Notes: a model not told the origin generated them from the letters alone. 46,532 bases of DNA from CAZKMQ01 sp964554065 (GCA_964554065.1 CAZKMQ010000001.1:1-46532), one strand, 5' to 3'. Positions 22,594-31,134 are shown, counted from the stretch's first letter. Program-made: numbers and translations.

Positions 22594-24243
22594 ATGCCGA
22601 TAAAACATAGTACTTCAGCTTTAACGCAACAGCAGCATGCAAATCAGGATGCGCGATATGCTCAGAATCACGAGTATGACTACATATTTATTGGAACAGG
22701 TAACACATCGCTAACTGCTGCGTCACTCTTGGCAAAAGCAGGGAAGCGCGTGTGCATGCTCGAAGCTCACGATATTCCTGGAGGATATGCACAAACTTTT
22801 CGCATGGGAGACTATCGATTCTGTGCACAGATCCATTATGTCTGGGGTTGCAAGCCAGGCGGAATGATTTATGAGTTTTTGAAAAAAATTGGGCTTGAAA
22901 ACGAAGTGACTTGGGAGCAGTATGCTGCTGATGGATATGATCATATGGTAATGCCTGATGGCAAGCGTGTGAAAGTGCCGTATGGTTGGGATCAGCTGGT
23001 TGAAAATGTAGTGGATGCATATCCTCACGAGAAGATTGCAATGGAGAGATTTGTAGATGTAATGCGCAAACTGCGAACACAAATGCAAGCATATCCATCG
23101 CGAGACATGAAATGGTGGGAGTATATTACAAAAGGATGGAAAGTAATGGGATTGTTTTTTTATCGTAATAAAACATTGCAGGATGTGTTTGATGAGTGTG
23201 GATTAGGGAAGGAGGCACAAGCAGTACTTGCTGCAAATGCTGGGGATTTTATGTCTCCACCAAATGAGCTTTCAGTAATTATTTATGTATCATTATTTGG
23301 TGGGTATAATACAGGCGCATATTATCCAACTAAGGACTTTAGGCATTACATTGATAAAGTTGTTGAGGTTGTTGAAAGCCAGGGTGGCTCACATATATAT
23401 TACGAGATGCCAGTAGTTAAGATTGAATTTGAAGGTGACATAGCAACAAAGGTTGTTACAAAAGATGGTAAGGAGTTCACTGCTCCGCGAATTATTTGTG
23501 GAATGGATCCTCAAGCTGCAGCTAAAGAGTTAATTGGTATGGAGAATGTTCCTGAGTCTTATCAGAAAAAACTTAACTATACTTACTGTCCTTCTGGTCT
23601 AACAATGTACTTAGGGTTAAAGCCGGGCTTTGATTTGAAAAAATACGGATTTGGGAAATTTAACATTTGGCATTGCGAAGATTGGGACATGAATGAAATG
23701 TGGAAGCAGCAAGGGCTTGGTAATTTTGAAAAGCCATGGTTTTTTATGTCCACACCAACACTACACACTGATTACTCTGGGAATGTTCCTGAAGGTTCAC
23801 AAATAATGGAAATTGCCAGTTATTGTGAATTCGCGCCATACATGAAAGCGCAAGAAGAAGGCTATGCTGTGTATTTAAAGAAGAAAATGGCGTTTATGGA
23901 GCGATTGATTGATCTTGTACAAGAAAAGTATATTCCAGATTTACGTGAAAATATTGTTGTAAAAGTTGCAGGAACACCAGTAACGAACTTTGATTTTGTC
24001 AAAGCGCCATTTGGATCAGCATATGGAGCGACAATGTCTCCAAAACAAATAGGTCTGAATCGCCTGAAAGCAACAACACCTTGGAAGAATTTCTACTGGT
24101 CAAATCAATCTGCAGGATATGCAGGCATGTATGGAACAGTTGGTACCGGAGTAAAGCTATATCGCACACTCACTGGTGATGATGTTATGGCTAAGGCTCC
24201 ACAGGTTGCTGATGAGCAGCTTATTGCGCAGACTGAGAAATAA
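22594..24243 (+). CDS. CrtI/retinol-saturase-like FAD-dependent oxidoreductase
   Basis: A 549-aa flavoprotein of the phytoene desaturase, carotenoid isomerase and retinol saturase group. The dinucleotide-binding site is YIFIGTGNTSLTAASLLAKAG with the ribose-binding acid in MLEAHD, followed by the family segment GGYAQTFRMG. The GxGxxG motif reads GTGNTS, a mild departure. The C-terminal FAD signature region is near WSNQSAGYAGMYGTVGTG. An N-terminal extension of about 27 Gln/Asn/His-rich residues precedes the domain. No carotenoid synthesis gene (phytoene synthase, GGPP synthase) is nearby, so the substrate is open. TAAAAT ends 7 nt before the ATG, suggesting a leaderless mRNA. It converges on, and overlaps, the next gene by 23 bp. 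Confidence 0.85.
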   Translation: MPIKHSTSALTQQQHANQDARYAQNHEYDYIFIGTGNTSLTAASLLAKAGKRVCMLEAHDIPGGYAQTFRMGDYRFCAQIHYVWGCKPGGMIYEFLKKIGLENEVTWEQYAADGYDHMVMPDGKRVKVPYGWDQLVENVVDAYPHEKIAMERFVDVMRKLRTQMQAYPSRDMKWWEYITKGWKVMGLFFYRNKTLQDVFDECGLGKEAQAVLAANAGDFMSPPNELSVIIYVSLFGGYNTGAYYPTKDFRHYIDKVVEVVESQGGSHIYYEMPVVKIEFEGDIATKVVTKDGKEFTAPRIICGMDPQAAAKELIGMENVPESYQKKLNYTYCPSGLTMYLGLKPGFDLKKYGFGKFNIWHCEDWDMNEMWKQQGLGNFEKPWFFMSTPTLHTDYSGNVPEGSQIMEIASYCEFAPYMKAQEEGYAVYLKKKMAFMERLIDLVQEKYIPDLRENIVVKVAGTPVTNFDFVKAPFGSAYGATMSPKQIGLNRLKATTPWKNFYWSNQSAGYAGMYGTVGTGVKLYRTLTGDDVMAKAPQVADEQLIAQTEK

Positions 24244-25507
24244 TTGCAGCTGCGACACGCTTACCATTTCCGAGCGCACCCTCAGTCCAGGGTGCGTTCA
24301 TATAATCACCGCATAGCCAGATATTGTTTTTGCCTTGTTCGCCAGATTCCAGAAATTCATGAACGCGTGTGAGGTGACCGTGCTCAAACTTAGGCATGGC
24401 CTCCCACCATCGCTCTAGATCGTGTGGTGTTAAGTCATTTTTAGTTACCCAAGGACAAATCTTAGGGAATTCTTCTAGTACAGCCTCCCAGATTTGCTCA
24501 TCTGTGCGCTCAAGCATGTGCCTGGCATAGCCGTCATGCATCCATGTGCAAAGAAGTTGCTCACCAGAATCATTGCGCAAGTCAGCGCCTTTCATTACTT
24601 CATTAGAAATGCCTGAGAATTTAGTGTTCTCAACATATGGAATCCAGGTTATTGAAGTTTTGGGAAGTGAATCAGCTTTCACACGAAAGGCAATACTTAC
24701 AGAGCTTGCATATTTGATTTCGTCCAAGAGTCGATGCTGTTTCATTGTGCCGCTCTCTAATATGTCATTTGCAACTGTAGCTGTTGTTGCTACTACAGCC
24801 GTATCAAATGTTTCTTCAGTACCTGCAGTCACTACCACTCCAGCATTAGTGTGTTCAATTTTGGTAACAGGTGTATTAGTCTTTACGTCAAGATTCTTGG
24901 ATAATGCCGCTGGCAGCGCACTCATACCTCCAACAATACGATGCAGATTCCATCCCTTAGGGTCTTCTTTTACAGATTGAATGATCGCTTTCAGTGTTGC
25001 AACACTTACCTCAGTAGCGCGGTGAAATTGATATGCTGCAGTAAAAGGATCAACAATATAATCTGCAATCTCTTGTCCGAAGTTCTTAACTGCAAAGTCA
25101 TAGGCGTTGTCTGTATCAAGGTCAACTGCGGTTTCCAAATCACGAAAGTCAGTTCCAGATACTGTTTGTGAATAAATTTTGGCAAGCATGGCTTTACCCT
25201 TTAGTGATAAAGTTTTCGCAGGAGACTGGATTTTACCATCACGTAAAATCCCGTAAGTACAAAAATCCATTGGCATCCACTCAAGTCCAAGCTCTTCAAC
25301 ATATTCACGAATGTTTGTGTAGTTGGGTATTAAGTGCGTTGCTCCAATATCAAAAATAAGACCGTCTTTCTCGCGTGATCGCATACGACCGCCGACATCA
25401 GGTTCAGATTCGTACAAAGTAACGGTGTGACCGGCACGGTTAAGTTCGTAAGCACAAGCAAGCCCTGCTATTCCTGCGCCAATTACGGCGATGTTCTTTT
25501 TATTCAT
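24221..25507 (-). CDS. Protoporphyrinogen oxidase-like FAD-dependent amine oxidase family protein
   Basis: A 428-aa flavoprotein. The Rossmann motif is AVIGAGIAGLACAYEL with YESEPDVGGRMRS, the amine oxidase/HemG-type signature. The C-terminal FAD-contacting motif is NIWLCGDYMNAPWTEGALGNG. The length suits the family. No heme biosynthesis genes are visible, so HemG activity should not be assumed; many such proteins act on isoprenoids or unknown lipids. Arranged tail to tail with the CrtI-like gene, it may act on a related substrate (inference). The start is SD-less. Confidence 0.85.
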   Translation of the reverse strand: MNKKNIAVIGAGIAGLACAYELNRAGHTVTLYESEPDVGGRMRSREKDGLIFDIGATHLIPNYTNIREYVEELGLEWMPMDFCTYGILRDGKIQSPAKTLSLKGKAMLAKIYSQTVSGTDFRDLETAVDLDTDNAYDFAVKNFGQEIADYIVDPFTAAYQFHRATEVSVATLKAIIQSVKEDPKGWNLHRIVGGMSALPAALSKNLDVKTNTPVTKIEHTNAGVVVTAGTEETFDTAVVATTATVANDILESGTMKQHRLLDEIKYASSVSIAFRVKADSLPKTSITWIPYVENTKFSGISNEVMKGADLRNDSGEQLLCTWMHDGYARHMLERTDEQIWEAVLEEFPKICPWVTKNDLTPHDLERWWEAMPKFEHGHLTRVHEFLESGEQGKNNIWLCGDYMNAPWTEGALGNGKRVAAAIISQSAQ

Positions 25508-25580
25508 AATTTGTATAGTTCATGAAGATGATAGCACGTTATATGGTATAATAAAAACATAATAATTCACATTTTGATTT

Positions 25581-25973
25581 ATGTTGGAATCAATGTTCCT
25601 TGTCCAATTATTTGGACTCATTCTGTTGATTGCAGGGGTAGGCCTACTGCATCGACAAAAAACTGTAATGGCAAGTGTTACTAAGCTTGCTAAAGATGAA
25701 TTGGCAATGTTCATGTGGGGTATGATTGCCCTTGCTGCTGGACTTTCAGTAGTCTTGCACATTAATGAGTGGAATGGTGAATGGTATGAGGTGCTTATAA
25801 CGCTTCTAGGTTGGATCATGGTAATTAAAGGTGCGCTTCTTGTGCTTCTTCCAGCAAGTAGTTGGAGTGGCATAATTAAGAAGTTTAATAATCCATCAGC
25901 ATACTGGCTAAAAGGTTTAATTATGGTTGTTTTGGGATTGTATCTTTGTGCTATAGGATTTGGTTGGTCGTAG
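25581..25973 (+). CDS. Small integral membrane protein, four helices
   Basis: A 130-aa hydrophobic protein with about four membrane spans (FLVQLFGLILLIAGVGLL, LAMFMWGMIALAAGLSVVL, EVLITLLGWIMVIKGALLVLL, KGLIMVVLGLYLCAIGFG). The second and third helices flank an acidic/polar loop with NEWNGEWYE. An extended -10 TGG-TATAAT lies about 29 nt upstream. No family name can be given with confidence. A bidirectional terminator follows. Confidence 0.78.
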   Translation: MLESMFLVQLFGLILLIAGVGLLHRQKTVMASVTKLAKDELAMFMWGMIALAAGLSVVLHINEWNGEWYEVLITLLGWIMVIKGALLVLLPASSWSGIIKKFNNPSAYWLKGLIMVVLGLYLCAIGFGWS

Positions 25974-25991
25974 AGTTAAATTAGAAATAAT

Positions 25992-26021
25992 AAAAAAAGA
26001 GCCGCGAAGGGCTCTTTTTTT
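25992..26021. terminator. Bidirectional terminator
   Basis: AAAAAAAGAGCC and GGCTCTTTTTTT arms with a GCGAAG-type loop, symmetrical A and T runs. It separates two convergent genes; the stop codon of the minus-strand gene overlaps its edge. Confidence 0.9.
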
Positions 26022-26847
26022 ATCGTCCTTGCCTAATTTCATAAGAAAATGTTTCCGGATCAGTATTTTTTTCAGCCAAAGTATTTATTTTGAAAAATTC
26101 TTTAGCTTGTTCAAACGGCAATTCAGTGTCAATTAATCCAATATCATAGGCAAGCTCGTCAGAATAACCTGGAAGAAGTACTTTGTAGCTGAAAGGAATG
26201 CGCTCTGGTGTGATTTCATTTACATGATCAACAATGTTTGTCGTGCACGTGCTAGTAATAGTGTTGTAAAATTCAGGATTATCTTTCAAAGAGTTCATGC
26301 GTGTGAGCATGCTAACAAAGAGTTGTTGCATTTTATCTTGAGTAGTTTTGATAGGATACAAGTACACGTCATCTTTTCGATAGTTTGATCGTAGCTTAAT
26401 CGCATCTTGTTCTGACGCAGCAACGTATTGTAGTTCGTATTGACGGAATAGTCCGTTAAGTGGTGAGAAAGATTCACCTATTTCCTTGCGCACCTCTACT
26501 GATATTACAATGTATCTTTTCTGGTTTGCTTCAGTAAGGAAGCCAAAGCTTAGAAGTGTATGCGCAGGTCCTTTGTATCCAGAAAATGGTTCAACCATGA
26601 AATCAACTGAGTTCAATTCGCTTAGTTTAAATACGTCGTCATAATAACCAACTTCATAATCATCAACAGTACGGTATGTGTTATTTCGGATGTTTCGAAC
26701 TGTTATTATGTCATCGTTAAACTCAGCAAAAGTTAGTACTTTCTGATCCTTGGACCAACTGCGTGTGTTGGATGGGTTCTTTGATGAGAACCAAACACCA
26801 AAAACAATAAACAAAATAAGTAAAAGGTATAGTATATTTTTCTTCAT
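26020..26847 (-). CDS. DUF4105-type exported or membrane-anchored protein
   Basis: A 275-aa protein with one N-terminal membrane helix (ILYLLLILFIVFGVWFS). The body matches the Lnb N-terminal/DUF4105 domain: LTFAEFNDDIITVRNIRN at its start, FLTEANQKRYIVISVEVRKE, and the conserved cysteine-containing block FYNTITSTCTTNIVDHVNEI. In other bacteria this domain is found in lipoprotein-modifying Lnb, but a catalytic role here is not shown. The ATG at 26847 is preferred over the one at 26853, which would be only 2 nt from the -10 TATACT. Divergent from the gene at 26880. Confidence 0.82.
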   Translation of the reverse strand: MKKNILYLLLILFIVFGVWFSSKNPSNTRSWSKDQKVLTFAEFNDDIITVRNIRNNTYRTVDDYEVGYYDDVFKLSELNSVDFMVEPFSGYKGPAHTLLSFGFLTEANQKRYIVISVEVRKEIGESFSPLNGLFRQYELQYVAASEQDAIKLRSNYRKDDVYLYPIKTTQDKMQQLFVSMLTRMNSLKDNPEFYNTITSTCTTNIVDHVNEITPERIPFSYKVLLPGYSDELAYDIGLIDTELPFEQAKEFFKINTLAEKNTDPETFSYEIRQGR

Positions 26848-26855
26848 ATGCATGC

Positions 26856-26872
26856 AGTATACATGGTATAGT
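26856..26872. promoter_or_regulatory. Divergent leaderless promoter pair
   Basis: The plus-strand extended -10 is TGG-TATAGT (26867-26872) with its ATG 7 nt away at 26880. The minus-strand -10 is TATACT (26856-26861) with its ATG 8 nt away at 26847. Both messages should start at their start codons. Only 32 bp separate the two coding regions. Confidence 0.6.
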
Positions 26873-26879
26873 AACTTAT

Positions 26880-27146
26880 ATGAAGTCCAATAAATACTGG
26901 TTCAAACCTAAAGACTACGGCTATGGTGCGCAGCCATGTTCTTGGGAGGGGTGGTTGTTAACTCTAGTCTTTGCAGTTGGTGTTGTTGCGGCAGCTTTTT
27001 TATCCGGGCTTGATGATCCTAATATTGAGTCTAAGGATCTTTACAGATTCTTTTTTTATGAGGCGTTAGTTATAATCTTGTTTATTGTTATTGCAAAACG
27101 CAAAACTAAGGAGCGATGGGGTTGGCGATGGGGTAAGAAGAAATAA
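26880..27146 (+). CDS. Small two-helix membrane protein
   Basis: An 88-aa protein beginning with the recognisable block YWFKPKDYGYGAQPCSWEGWLLTL, common to a widespread family of small unnamed bacterial membrane proteins. Two hydrophobic segments (LVFAVGVVAAAFLSG and EALVIILFIVIAKR) and a Lys/Arg/Trp-rich tail (ERWGWRWGKKK) follow. It is probably expressed from a leaderless mRNA, because its -10 element is 7 nt before the ATG. A strong terminator follows. Function unknown. Confidence 0.85.
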   Translation: MKSNKYWFKPKDYGYGAQPCSWEGWLLTLVFAVGVVAAAFLSGLDDPNIESKDLYRFFFYEALVIILFIVIAKRKTKERWGWRWGKKK

Positions 27147-27153
27147 TATAATG

Positions 27154-27186
27154 AAAAACACCTCGCGTTGCGCGGGGTGTTTTTTG
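27154..27186. terminator. Bidirectional terminator
   Basis: AAAAACACC-CGCG and CGCG-GGTGTTTTTT arms with a TTG loop. It ends the small membrane gene and also the minus-strand gene that stops at 27204. Confidence 0.9.
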
Positions 27187-27203
27187 GTTTGCCTGGATGA
27201 TTT

Positions 27204-28091
27204 TCAGTCCAGTTGATCTAGGCCAAAGCCGGGGAGAATGGCCGCCTGAAGCTCTTCCATTGTCATTTGATTCATTTCAAGGGCAAACGATTGGCGTGCG
27301 AGTTTGGTACGCGCCTTATCTCGTTGTCTGCAAAGTAGTTCCACGTCGTCACTGTTTCGCAATGGTGTGTAACTTGGAACACCGTCTCCACTTGGTAGCA
27401 CCGAAGCTATGACGTGCTGATCAGTATACGTTCTGATCAAACGAACTATCGGACGGATCTCTTCGATGGTTTCAGGGTCGTATCCAAGGTCATCTCGCAG
27501 GCGATCAAGTGTTTCGCGTTGCACAGGGAGGGTTGCATCCATTCCACCAACAGCAAGTAGCGCTTGATTGTCCCAGATTGCAGCAGTGTTTTCAATCATT
27601 CCACCAAGGATGTTATCGCAATATTCGTTAATTGCTACTCCAACTACAAGTGCTCCCTTCATCAGTGCTCTTACCATCTCAGTAAGCGTCTCATTGGTGA
27701 TATAGCCACCAGCTTCAGAGGAGATAACCAATGTGTATCTCATGCCAGCTGCTAGTTGTTTTACAAGTCCAACGTTCAGTATGTGATCAAAGAGCCCTCC
27801 AACTTTGACCTCAGTTACTTTCTGCGTAATTAGATTGTGTATCCCGCGGCGCATTGCAGGATAGGTATCTCCACAATCGCTTTTTGGATCATCCGTATTC
27901 CATACCATTACGTCGTAACGAGAAAATGGAGTGAGATTGCACACTCTTACGAGCTCTAGTCTAGCTAGAAGTTTTTGCACAGATTGAACGCGTAGATCTA
28001 CGTCCTTTTTTGTTCTGGCAAAACACCTTGTGACAACTCCGATGGAATTTACACTAACCCAATCATACATCTCTCCTTTATCGCGGCTCAT
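27204..28091 (-). CDS. Hypothetical protein, SD-bearing accessory gene (possible GT-A-like fold)
   Basis: A 295-aa soluble protein. The N-terminal pattern (SIGVVTRCFARTKKDVDLRV, then DVMVWNTDDPKSDCGDT, then ALMKGALVVGVAINEYCD) recalls a nucleotide-diphospho-sugar transferase layout with a DxD-like acidic cluster, but the match is only suggestive. The C-terminal third is helical. The start at 28091 is fixed by TAGGAG 6 nt upstream, and a consensus promoter precedes a 43-nt leader. It has a different Arg codon preference from neighbouring genes (AGA/AGG used freely). It lies alone on the minus strand between two terminated units. Confidence 0.68.
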   Translation of the reverse strand: MSRDKGEMYDWVSVNSIGVVTRCFARTKKDVDLRVQSVQKLLARLELVRVCNLTPFSRYDVMVWNTDDPKSDCGDTYPAMRRGIHNLITQKVTEVKVGGLFDHILNVGLVKQLAAGMRYTLVISSEAGGYITNETLTEMVRALMKGALVVGVAINEYCDNILGGMIENTAAIWDNQALLAVGGMDATLPVQRETLDRLRDDLGYDPETIEEIRPIVRLIRTYTDQHVIASVLPSGDGVPSYTPLRNSDDVELLCRQRDKARTKLARQSFALEMNQMTMEELQAAILPGFGLDQLD

Positions 28092-28134
28092 ATGAATCTC
28101 CTAGTGCTTGATGGTTTTTCCGAGAGAGGGGATT

Positions 28135-28163
28135 AGATTATCACTGCTATTGAAGATTGTCAA
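28135..28163 (-). promoter_or_regulatory. Consensus promoter of the 27204-28091 gene
   Basis: On the minus strand TTGACA (28158-28163) and TAATCT (28135-28140), spacer 17 bp. A 43-nt leader with TAGGAG follows. Confidence 0.78.
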
Positions 28164-28210
28164 TAGAATCAACTCTGTGGTACAGTTTCTCTAGATAAAA
28201 TGAAAAATAT

Positions 28211-29179
28211 ATGATGAAAGATGCTATTGAAGCTTTTGCTTCGCAGTTTAGTTTTGAACCAAAAATTGTTAATGTATTCTCATTTGAACCAAAGAAGCGG
28301 TTTATAGTTTGTGGTATGGGCGGTTCGCATTGGGCTGCAGACATTTTGTTGAGTTGGGATCCGTCACTGCCACTTATTATTCATAATGATTACGGTTTGC
28401 CAGCGCTGTCTGACGAGGAGTTGAAGGATAGCTTAATTATTTGCAGCACATACTCTGGAAATACAGAGGAAGTGCTTGATGCATACGACATTGCTCGGGA
28501 GAAAGGATTGGCAGTAGCTGCAATAAGTACAGGCGCATTGTTAATTGAAAAAGCTGAGGCTGATAAAGTGCCTTATATTGAGATTCCTACAACTGGTATT
28601 CAGCCACGAGCTGCACTTGGATACAGCATGCGTGCAATGCTCAAGTTCATGGGTAAGGATGGTGCGCTGTCTGAGATGGAAAAGTTAGCGGAAAGTTTTG
28701 ATCCAAAAAAGTTCGAGATACAAGGAAAAGAATTGGCAGATACACTCAAGGATAAGGTGCCAGTAATTTATTGCTCAAAGCGTAATTACGGTTATGGCGC
28801 AAACTGGAAAATTAAATTCAATGAGACTGGAAAAATTCCTGCGTATTACAATATTGTTCCTGAGCTAAATCATAATGAAGCAAATGGATTTGATGCTGTG
28901 GATTCTAATCGACATTTGATTAATCCATTTCACTTTATTTTTTTGAAGGACGCGGATGATCATCCTCGTAATCAAAAGCGAATGGAAGTGCTGCAAAAAT
29001 TGTATGAGGATAGGGGATTACCAGTCACAGCTATTGCACTCTCGGGTGGTAATGCATACGAAAAAATGTTCAACAATTTGATTTTGGCGGACTGGGCAGC
29101 AGTTCATACCGCAGACATTTATGGATTGGATTCTGAAAACGTGCCACTTGTTGAGGAATTTAAGAAATTGATTGCCTAA
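28211..29179 (+). CDS. Bifunctional phosphoglucose/phosphomannose isomerase
   Basis: A 322-aa SIS-domain enzyme interconverting fructose 6-phosphate with glucose 6-phosphate and mannose 6-phosphate. The first SIS domain has VCGMGGSHWAADIL and the sugar-phosphate loop CSTYSGNTEEVL. The family-specific ALGYSMRAMLKFMG and the active-site segment PELNHNEANGFD follow, with the catalytic Glu and His. An ATG doublet (28211 and 28214) leaves a one-residue uncertainty. TAAAAT lies 9 nt before the first ATG, again suggesting a leaderless message. The downstream membrane gene starts 2 nt after its stop. Confidence 0.93.
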   Translation: MMKDAIEAFASQFSFEPKIVNVFSFEPKKRFIVCGMGGSHWAADILLSWDPSLPLIIHNDYGLPALSDEELKDSLIICSTYSGNTEEVLDAYDIAREKGLAVAAISTGALLIEKAEADKVPYIEIPTTGIQPRAALGYSMRAMLKFMGKDGALSEMEKLAESFDPKKFEIQGKELADTLKDKVPVIYCSKRNYGYGANWKIKFNETGKIPAYYNIVPELNHNEANGFDAVDSNRHLINPFHFIFLKDADDHPRNQKRMEVLQKLYEDRGLPVTAIALSGGNAYEKMFNNLILADWAAVHTADIYGLDSENVPLVEEFKKLIA

Positions 29180-29181
29180 TC

Positions 29182-29703
29182 ATGAAGCTAAGCGCAAGAA
29201 AACAAAATTACTTGCGTCTTTTCGCGACTGCTGTTCTCTTGGTACAGTTGATTGTTTTTGTTGGGGTATTTTTGCGCGGTGCGCGTGATGTGTTCATGGT
29301 TTTAGGTGTTGCGGATTGGATTTGGGTTGCGATTTTTCTTGCCTTGGGCGGAGTATTGAGTGCGATCACTGCTAAAACACTTTATCTTGTATTTAGGACA
29401 GAGTGGGACGATAAGTTTTTAAAAAAATGGAACAAATATAAAAAACAGTACATCGTGACAACACTAGTCGTTGCGTTAATGTACTTGGTGCATGTGGAAC
29501 TTGGCTCAGTTTTATTATATGCAGGTGCGTCAATAGGTTCGTTTTTGGCAACAACCGCGCGAAACGCATATCTTGTGACTTTTGGATTCGTGTTGTCAAA
29601 AGAGTTGTTGGTATTTTTTGCCTGGATTTTCCAGTGGTATTTTGTGAATTGGATTGTGGGGTTGGTGTTGCGTTTGCATAAAAAGATCTGGAAAAATAGC
29701 TAG
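29182..29703 (+). CDS. Hypothetical membrane protein, four to five helices
   Basis: A 173-aa protein with hydrophobic spans at about 11-32 (LFATAVLLVQLIVFVGVFL), 40-70, 92-110, 115-135 and 140-165. The central cytoplasmic loop is strongly basic and aromatic (KFLKKWNKYKKQY). No motif of a known transporter or enzyme is visible. It is in the same operon as the isomerase. Its 3' end overlaps by 4 nt the stop of the convergent pseudouridine synthase gene. Confidence 0.75.
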   Translation: MKLSARKQNYLRLFATAVLLVQLIVFVGVFLRGARDVFMVLGVADWIWVAIFLALGGVLSAITAKTLYLVFRTEWDDKFLKKWNKYKKQYIVTTLVVALMYLVHVELGSVLLYAGASIGSFLATTARNAYLVTFGFVLSKELLVFFAWIFQWYFVNWIVGLVLRLHKKIWKNS

Positions 29704-30398
29704 GACTTTTTCAAAAGTTTCAGCTCTTTCTTCGTAAGCTCGCGTGACTGCCCAACAGGCAAGCGACCAAGTTCTAGCTTTCCAATGCGCACTCGTTGCA
29801 ATGTATCAACGTCTAGTTTTATTGCACTGCACATGCGACGGATCTGGCGTTTTTTTCCTTGAGTCAAAACAATATGTATTTCGCGATCATCAGATTGCGT
29901 TATTTTTTTTGCTTTAACAATTCCATCCCCATCACCAATGTCTACGCCTTTTTTTAGTTTTTCGATGTGGTCTTTGGTAATGTCCTGTTTTGTGCGAACT
30001 AAATATTCTTTTTCGTGTTCATAGCGTGGATGGGTGAGTTTTTCTGTAAGATCGCCGTCATTTGTCAAGACCATCAGACCTGAAGAATTCTTGTCTAGGC
30101 GGCCAATGGTAAATAAGCGCTCCTTAATTTTTACTAAAGAATACACATTTTTCTCGCCTTTAAATCTTGCATTGGTTGAAACATATCCAACCGGTTTGTT
30201 TATCATGTAATATATGTTGTTTTGGATAAGTTCAATTGCCTTACCATCAACAGTAACTACATCTCCAGTTTCAACTCGATCAGTAACAGCGGCAACATTG
30301 CGATTAATGCGAACACGACCCTTGCGTATAAGGGTTTCTGCGCGGCGTCTAGAGCATATGCCGGAACTTGCAATATATTTTTGTAGGTTTTCAGCCAT
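29700..30398 (-). CDS. RsuA/RluB-family pseudouridine synthase
   Basis: Converts a specific uridine of rRNA to pseudouridine. The 232-aa protein has an N-terminal S4 RNA-binding domain (LQKYIASSGICSRRRAETLI) and the catalytic domain with the essential aspartate in GRLDKNSSGLMVLTNDGD, plus the conserved LTQGKKRQIRRM near the C-terminus. Whether it targets 16S (RsuA) or 23S (RluB/E/F) cannot be decided here. The start is SD-less; a TATGAT -10 element lies about 14 nt upstream. Confidence 0.94.
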   Translation of the reverse strand: MAENLQKYIASSGICSRRRAETLIRKGRVRINRNVAAVTDRVETGDVVTVDGKAIELIQNNIYYMINKPVGYVSTNARFKGEKNVYSLVKIKERLFTIGRLDKNSSGLMVLTNDGDLTEKLTHPRYEHEKEYLVRTKQDITKDHIEKLKKGVDIGDGDGIVKAKKITQSDDREIHIVLTQGKKRQIRRMCSAIKLDVDTLQRVRIGKLELGRLPVGQSRELTKKELKLLKKS

Positions 30399-30443
30399 GG
30401 TGAACTTATGGTATCATAACTGTGTAAGTTTTTATATATTAGT

Positions 30444-30701
30444 ATGAAAAAATTTGACGTTAAGGCGCTTGGCCTGTCGCTAGGTATTGTGTGGGGTTTG
30501 TCTACGCTAGTAATTGGATTAGGTGCAACATGGTTCGGTACATATGTCGACGTTGTTGAATTCATGGGTCGCGGGTACAAGGGGTTTGACGCTACAGTTG
30601 GCGGGTCGATCATTGGTGGCGCTTGGGGATTTGTAGACGCAGCAATTGGCGGATTGCTAGTTGCGTGGCTATACAATAAGTTCGCTCATAAGAAAAAATA
30701 A
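30444..30701 (+). CDS. Small two-helix membrane protein (holin-annotated family)
   Basis: An 85-aa protein of a family that I recall being labelled bacteriophage holin in genome annotations, although nothing else phage-like is here. It contains LGLSLGIVWGLSTLVIGLGATWFG, a short soluble bridge with FMGRGYKGFDATVGGS, and IIGGAWGFVDAAIGGLLVAW, ending in basic residues. Glycine spacing in both helices suggests helix packing or oligomerisation. A terminator follows. The cellular role is unknown; holin activity should not be assumed. Confidence 0.8.
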   Translation: MKKFDVKALGLSLGIVWGLSTLVIGLGATWFGTYVDVVEFMGRGYKGFDATVGGSIIGGAWGFVDAAIGGLLVAWLYNKFAHKKK

Positions 30702-30707
30702 AATACA

Positions 30708-30741
30708 AACCTACTGCAGCGCAATTCGCGGGCAGTAGGTT
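30708..30741. terminator. Hairpin terminator between convergent genes
   Basis: Perfect 10-bp arms AACCTACTGC and GCAGTAGGTT around a 14-nt loop. The T-rich side is better on the minus strand (TTGTATTTTATTTTTT), so it mainly serves the minus-strand gene ending at 30746. Confidence 0.7.
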
Positions 30742-30745
30742 TTGG

Positions 30746-31099
30746 TTATAGGTTAAGCAATCCAGCGATGGTGTCGGTGAGTTCAGTTGACTCCTGCAGT
30801 CGTTGGATTGTTTTTTTTCGTCGCAGACGTGCTTGGCTCATCATGATAAATCGTTTTATGGCAAAACTGTATGGGGTAATTACACCACGGCCAAGATTCA
30901 CCTCAAGAACTGATTGCAGCCAAGTGGTTAGTGCTGTTTCAACTTCATCACTTAGATAGATATAAGCGTATTGATCAACAAAAGGGCTGCACTTGAATAA
31001 GCGATATAAAGTCTTTTTAGATCCACGAACACTCATAAGTACCATCAGGCTGTCGCCATCGTGTTGTGGGGGTAGTAATCCAAAGCAAAACGCAGACAT
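30746..31099 (-). CDS. Hypothetical protein, SD-bearing accessory gene
   Basis: A 117-aa protein, basic toward its C-terminus (MMSQARLRRKKTIQRLQES). The N-terminal half looks like a small alpha/beta domain (LMVLMSVRGSKKTLYRLF, YAYIYLSDEVETALTTWL). The start at 31099 is selected because AAGGAG lies 7 nt upstream; a longer in-frame start at 31147 would lie between the -10 and -35 of the promoter. It has its own 17-bp-spaced promoter and a downstream hairpin, and so is a free-standing unit on the minus strand. No family recognised. Confidence 0.68.
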   Translation of the reverse strand: MSAFCFGLLPPQHDGDSLMVLMSVRGSKKTLYRLFKCSPFVDQYAYIYLSDEVETALTTWLQSVLEVNLGRGVITPYSFAIKRFIMMSQARLRRKKTIQRLQESTELTDTIAGLLNL

Positions 31100-31134
31100 T
31101 TCTTCGCTCCTTGATAAAAATATCAGATTATAGT

